From the NCBI RefSeq assembly GCF_037893015.1, contig NC_133658.1, positions 11,984,804 to 12,048,803 of the forward strand: DNA of 64,000 nucleotides, written 5' to 3'. The stretch is from Macrotis lagotis. Lineage: Eukaryota; Chordata; Mammalia; Peramelemorphia; Peramelidae. The position numbers were made by a program, and so were the translations under genes. Under the pieces are notes generated by a model that did not search any database, was not told the DNA's origin, and worked only from the letters and a program-made list of their open reading frames with translations. Positions 58,957 through 64,000 of the stretch are shown piece after piece (position 1 is the stretch's first letter; each line of letters begins with the position of its first letter).

Positions 58957-61484
58957 TCAGGAATGTGACTGACCAGGGCAGCGGATCCTTTCAGGGAGCT
59001 TGGAGAAGAGCTGAGAGCCCACACTGGCTTTCAAGGAGGTGATCATCTTCCAGGTGAAGGAACAGCCTATAACAAAGGACTCTGGCAAGAATCTTACCAG
59101 CAATGACTAAAAGAAAAATATCCCTATGATTGTCAAAAGACAATCTATTCCCCTTATCTTTATAGAAATGAACAATGGAGGCATCCTTGAATTCTTGAGG
59201 ATAAGTGCTTCATGCCATATAATTTGGAAAATTTCAGTCAGTTTTTGGATGAGCAATTGACGCCCCACCCACCTTGAAAATCTCAGTTGGAATACAATCA
59301 GCACCAATTGCTTTGCCACTTGAAAGGAGTCTGATGGCATTTTAAATTTCTTTTTCAGTTGGGACTTCAGCTAGGTACTGATTGACTTCAACTTGAGACC
59401 AAAGGTCAATAGCTTCTACACTGATTGTTGATGATCTGTTAAACACTATGGAAGTGTTCATCTCATCTCTTTAGGTCATGTCCCTATTGTTAATCAATGT
59501 AGCTCCATCAGTTGAGATGTACTATATGATGTTGGTCCATAAATAGCCTTCAGGGCTTCATAAAACCATTTTGTTTGTTACTGTATGCCTAAACATGAGC
59601 TTCATCTACCTTCTTACTGATCCAAGAGTCCTTCATCTCTCTAAGCTTAACTTTTTATTTTTGATTTTCTTAGAAATGAATGAACTATCCTACTGGTACA
59701 CCCTGTGGAGTTTTCATGTTTCAGCGTCTGATTTTCTCCATCATTTTCATCAATTCAGTCTGGATGTTTGTGTGTGTTCTGGCCCAGAGGAGCAAATGCA
59801 GTGCCATACACCAGATCTCTGAAAGCTGCCCACTATTTTTCTGCTCCAGTATTGTCAGCTGTGTTAACTCAGATTTCCCTCCAAGTTAGCAGCAAATTGT
59901 TCCTGCTCAGAGAGACACTCTAATCTCTAGGCATTAATTTTTTAGTGTTCATTTTGCCTTGGGACTGATGCTTTGGTTGAATGTGAATATTTAGATTAGT
60001 GAAGATGAGTCTAGGATCAGTCCAGCACTCTGTACTATACAATGGATGATGTGATGTTGGCATTGGCATGTGGTGTTGTTGTGGCAGTTGTCACTTTCAC
60101 ATCCTTTCTGTCTCTTATTCTTATGATCATATAGTCTAGTAGATGCCAATGTTTGCTAAAAGGGTGCATCCAGGAAGTTTTGTTCCACTTAGGTAAATGG
60201 AAGAAAGTGTTTGTGATGAGGAGATCATAAGATGTACAAGTTTTCAATAGTAGGGGACCAATACTTTTGCTATTTCCTACTCCATTCCTTTCAAGGGACT
60301 CCCTGCCATATCTGGTAATCTGAACCTACTCCAGCATTAATGTTACCCAGAAGTATGATCTTATCCTCTTTTGATACCTTGATGATAAAGATCTCCAGGT
60401 CTTCATAAAATCGATAAGCATTCAAAAATGTAGACTAGTTTAGTTTTGATTGCAAAACTTATCCCAAATTCACAGTGTTCCCCTTTGCTGTGATCCGTCT
60501 AGAAAAATGTGGATCCAGCTCCAACTTCAATAAGCTGATTGCCAGCCTTCTTTTACTCAGGGCTGCTATTTGAATATGATACATGCCAAATTTTCTTACA
60601 AGAGCTATTTGTGCTTCAAGTCTTTTGGATCTTATGTCATCTGTGAGTGTGCATGGTCCATGCACTGATGGTAAGTGGAATCTTCTTTGAAGAAGTTTTT
60701 GTAGATTTTTTCATGTCTTGAGCACACTATGGGATCCCCACCTGTCTCAGTAATTAGGCCAGGGTTGGATAGGTAGAAAATTTTTAGGGCACCTTTTTCT
60801 AGACCCTTCCTCAATCCTTAAAAGGGCTGCTTAGTCACCCATGGGGGTGCTGGATATCACTGCTGCTTTCAGTGGGGAAAGGATCCTATGGCCTGGGCTA
60901 CCTGTGTGCACCATTTTGACTACAGCTCCCAGTGTATCCATACCTACTGCTTCATCACTTGTCATGGGATTTTGAGGAATGCTAACATATGGGTGATGAC
61001 TTTTGAATGCATGTGTAAATTAGATTTGAGTGAGGTAGAGCTGAATGAAGTCATCTGCCTCACCCTCTCTTCCAAAGTTATCATGATCCTGCCTGGCAAG
61101 ACAGAGTCAAGATGATTTGCGATGGCTCTAGAAGCAGTGGATGACCTTGGCATCTTCAATGTCTAACCAAGTCCTCAGTGCTCCACAGCACCTGCTTCAG
61201 CAAGTTTCATGGCCATTGGAATGAAGTGTTCTCAGTTACTCATTCCACCAATGGAAGACTTCACATGCTTGGGGTAGACACCCCTACACCCCCCACCAAT
61301 GAGTTTGAGACTCCCTCAGTTACCCTCAACCTGTTTTAGCCCTACTGCAGAAACAGTTTCCTGAGATGTGGCCACCATGCATGCTACAGTTTCTTTGAGC
61401 CATCAGGCTCAACTGGACATCAAAGGTGGAGAACAGCCCTTAAAAGGGCCCAGTATTCCCCACATCAAAGGCACCAATATTCTT

Positions 61485-62025
61485 GAACATCCCCTTCTCC
61501 CTTATCTCTATTTCCCTCTCTTTCGATATCTAGAATATCTATCTATATATCCATCTCTAAACTGTTGATTCTTGTACATCATAGTCTAAGATGAACAAAA
61601 TAACATCATTATATTAGACTCAATGTGTGTCAGATAATTGGAGACCATATAAATAAGAAATTGGAAGATTACCATAGTTGGGCACAAATAAACATGTATA
61701 GACATGTTTATAAACATGTAAAATGAAAATATCTCTATATGTATATGTCTCACATTTCTTTTGAGCTACTTTTATACTGTTTTGCTCCTCAATCACAATA
61801 CTTTCTTTGTTGCCTGCATACCATACTGGGTAGACCTGCACTTGCTTTCCTTGACTCTTACTTATATGACTTCTGACTTCCATGTGGGCTCTTGCCTTGT
61901 ATGAATTCTTTGTAAGACAGTCTTTTACGAAAACATACATTTGGCATTCAAATTATACAGACAACCCATTGAAGTTGTTCTATCTGGGGAAACATTTAAA
62001 TTATTGGCAATTCAGTTCAAGAAAG
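61485..62025. other. unassigned non-coding sequence between two LINE copies
   Basis: No gene recognised. A 106-codon minus-strand frame (61620-61940) shows no family features. Confidence 0.35.
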
Positions 62026-62029
62026 AATC

Positions 62030-64000
62030 TGAATGTCCAGCTTCTTATCTCATCGGATGATCTTCAGAATTGTCTAAGACAATTCACATAGTAATGATTC
62101 CCTTTTCTGGCATGGTGATGGTGGAATGTCCAGGTTTCATAGACCTACAACAATGAGGTCAGAGCAAGAACTCTGACGACCTTAAGTTTAGTAGGAAGTC
62201 TAATGCCTCTTCTCCCTCACATTTTCCTTTAGTGTGTCCTAAACATTGAAATATCTCTGGTAACGATTTTGTCAAACTTATCATATACATATATATGCAT
62301 CCCTGGGAAGTATACTGCCAAGGTAAGCAAACTTATTCAAAGTTTTCAAAATGTCTCCATTTGCTGTAACCAGTGACTCACATAGAGATGATATGTTACT
62401 GGCTGATGGATAAATTATGTTTTCTTTATATTAATGGAAGGTCAAAAGTCAAATAGTAGAGATTCATGCTCTGTTGCATCTCATCTTCAGAATGTACATT
62501 GAATTCATAATCATCTGTGAATAAAAATAATGTACCAACTCTTCCTTCACTTTAAGCTTGTCTTTTAACCTTCCAAAGGTAAATAATTTACCACAGTATG
62601 TTAACTAACCTTGATGCTATTTTCATCTTCATCAAAGGCACCTAACAAGATCAACAAAAACTCTCATGCTAGATAGCATGGGAACAAGCAAACAGATCTG
62701 TTTTACTACATTGATATGAGATGATAATGTTTGTCCTTCATTTTCAAAGAACATCTTGACATTAGGGAGGTGATCCCATGACAAGTACATGAATTGGATT
62801 TGGGTGAGAGATGTTGTATTAAATCACCACCCTCACTGTCTCCTCCGCAGTGCCATCTGGTCCATGGACTAGATATGAATCAGTATGACTGGAGATTGCC
62901 CTTCATGCAAGACAATCAAGGTTATATTTCATTTCCCTTTATAGAGATGCCAGTGAATAGTCCTTAAACTCCTGGGAGACAACTTCTTTTTGCCATATAA
63001 ACTGGAATATTTCACTCAGCTTTTCTATGAGCAATAGACCCCTTGCCTTGCAAATCTCAGATGAAATTGAATCAGCCCCATTTACTTTTCGACAGGAGAG
63101 AAGGATAATGGAAGTCAAAACCTTTTCACTTGGTGATTCAAGTAGGGAGGAATTGACTTCCACCTGAGCTATACCATGAATGGTTTCAATATGGAATTTT
63201 TCAGTCTATTTCTATAGGATCATGTCTCCAAAAGTCCAGGTTCCTTGGTCTGTAAACAGCTTATAAGGAATCATAAAAGCACTTGAAATTGTTACTATCA
63301 GTGTAAAATTGAATTTCACCTGTTTTTTTTTTTTTACTTAGCAACAATCCTAAATATTTCTAAGTTTATTTTCATTTTAGTTTTGATTGAGTTAAGTACT
63401 GCTGTCTTAGAGACAGATAAATTATTTTGTTGTTAAACTCTATGGAATTCTTGTTTTTTAATTAGTGACTTCTGATTCTCTGGATCATTTTTACCACATC
63501 AATCCTGGTGTTTGCAAATCTCCTTTCCTAGCATGTGTTGCCATGCATTCATTGTCTCAGCTTTCTTTCTAAGTGAGCAATGAACTGCTCACCCTTGGAG
63601 AAGATTCTAATCTGTTGACATGAAGTCTTCTGCTAGGCAACTCAACTTATTAGTGCTGCTTTTGTTGAACATGAATGTTAACTTGGAGAGGATAAGTCTG
63701 TGATTGGTCCAGGCCTATGACAAATTTATTACCTTTTTTGCTCTCAAATATTGACTGTCTCTTCTTTTTAAAATGGCATCATCTGTTAAAAGCCCATGTT
63801 TGATGAGAGCATGCATCCACAAAGCTTTATTACATTTAGGTAAATAAAAGGCAATTGATGAAAGAGTCATGAGACACACAAGACTTCAATTATAAGTGAC
63901 TGTTTCCATTTCTCATGCTCCCAAGAAGAGAGATGTCTATGCCCACTCTGGAATGAAAGTCATCAAGAATTACAAGTTTGTACATTGATGATGGGGTTCT
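62030..64000 (-). mobile_element. second copy of the AP-endonuclease LINE, truncated by the window edge
   Basis: It parallels the first copy: 62040-62200 matches 56815-56965 (thumb region), 62340-62700 matches 57080-57440, 62940-63165 encodes 'LLLIEKLSEIFQFIWQKEVV' (equivalent to 59107-59340), and 63780-64000 matches about 60130-60380 (endonuclease side). The RT part equivalent to 57480-57730 plus 59020-59130 is absent and a SINE fragment sits there. The copy is broken throughout and continues beyond the window. Confidence 0.75.
62722..62935 (-). repeat. long SINE fragment inside the second LINE copy
   Basis: Contains 'gtttgtccttcattttcaaa', 'tgaattggatttgggtgag', 'ctcactgtctcctccgcag', 'atatgaatcagtatgactgg': the antisense body and tail of the long SINE at 53465-53826, without its tRNA head. 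A 'gatgataatg' stretch at its left edge marks the 3' end. Confidence 0.7.

Noticed and set aside
60459-60665. Possible host endonuclease-like small gene
   Set aside because: The sequence is the AP-endonuclease start of the LINE at 56290-61480, with RT pieces following in order on the same strand.

Overview
The window looks like repeat-dense, gene-free nuclear DNA from a marsupial. At least eleven copies of a roughly 150 bp tRNA-headed SINE are present. Its body reads 'gctaggtggcacagtgga ... ttaataattacctagctgtg' and it ends in 'ccttgcaaaaacctaaaaaa', which matches my memory of WSINE1-type CORE-SINEs of Australian marsupials. MAR1-type and MIR/THER-type SINEs, marsupial-style L1 LINEs and worn L2 copies accompany it. 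The marsupial call is confident. Favouring an Australian over an American lineage is inference from the SINE type. I found no intron-bearing host gene, no tRNA or other structural RNA gene, no CRISPR array, and no element I would call retroviral. The only host-gene-derived coding sequence is an intronless GAPDH copy near the right end.

Layout. 1-7.97 kb: old SINEs, microsatellites and nested L1 3' ends. 7.97-16.74 kb: a decayed minus-strand L1 split by a younger plus-strand insertion at 11850-15792 with a 13-14 bp target-site duplication. That insertion has an L1 5' leader and ORF1, but a stretch of antisense SINE-derived modules replaces almost all of ORF2 (a half-L1, HAL1-like composite). 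16.75-20.4 kb: mostly unassigned, with an L2 scrap. 20.4-34.3 kb: a thicket of L1 pieces in alternating orientation, including one that fits twin-priming inversion and a second ORF2-deleted L1. 34.3-39.1 kb: the longest stretch without a young repeat. 39-49 kb: old SINE fragments and microsatellites. 49.2-52.1 kb: an L2 with a SINE, an L1 and a small hAT-like DNA element inserted in it. 53.5-55.1 kb: a long tRNA-headed SINE, L2 scraps and a young SINE. 56.3-64 kb: two minus-strand copies of an AP-endonuclease LINE that is not L1, L2 or BovB, the first carrying the GAPDH retrocopy inside its reverse-transcriptase region.

How the parts relate. The window is a record of serial retrotransposition. 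L1-type machinery probably made the GAPDH copy, the HAL1-like copy and the A-tailed SINEs, since all have A-rich tails and target duplications. The long SINE at 53465-53826 appears to share its body and tail with the unassigned LINE at 56290-61480, suggesting a LINE-SINE partnership. No intact autonomous element and no clearly functional gene is visible. The most interesting objects are the HAL1-like composite, the open-frame GAPDH retrocopy, and the LINE/SINE shared sequence. All boundaries were read by eye without alignment tools; those without a quoted target duplication may be off by tens of bases.
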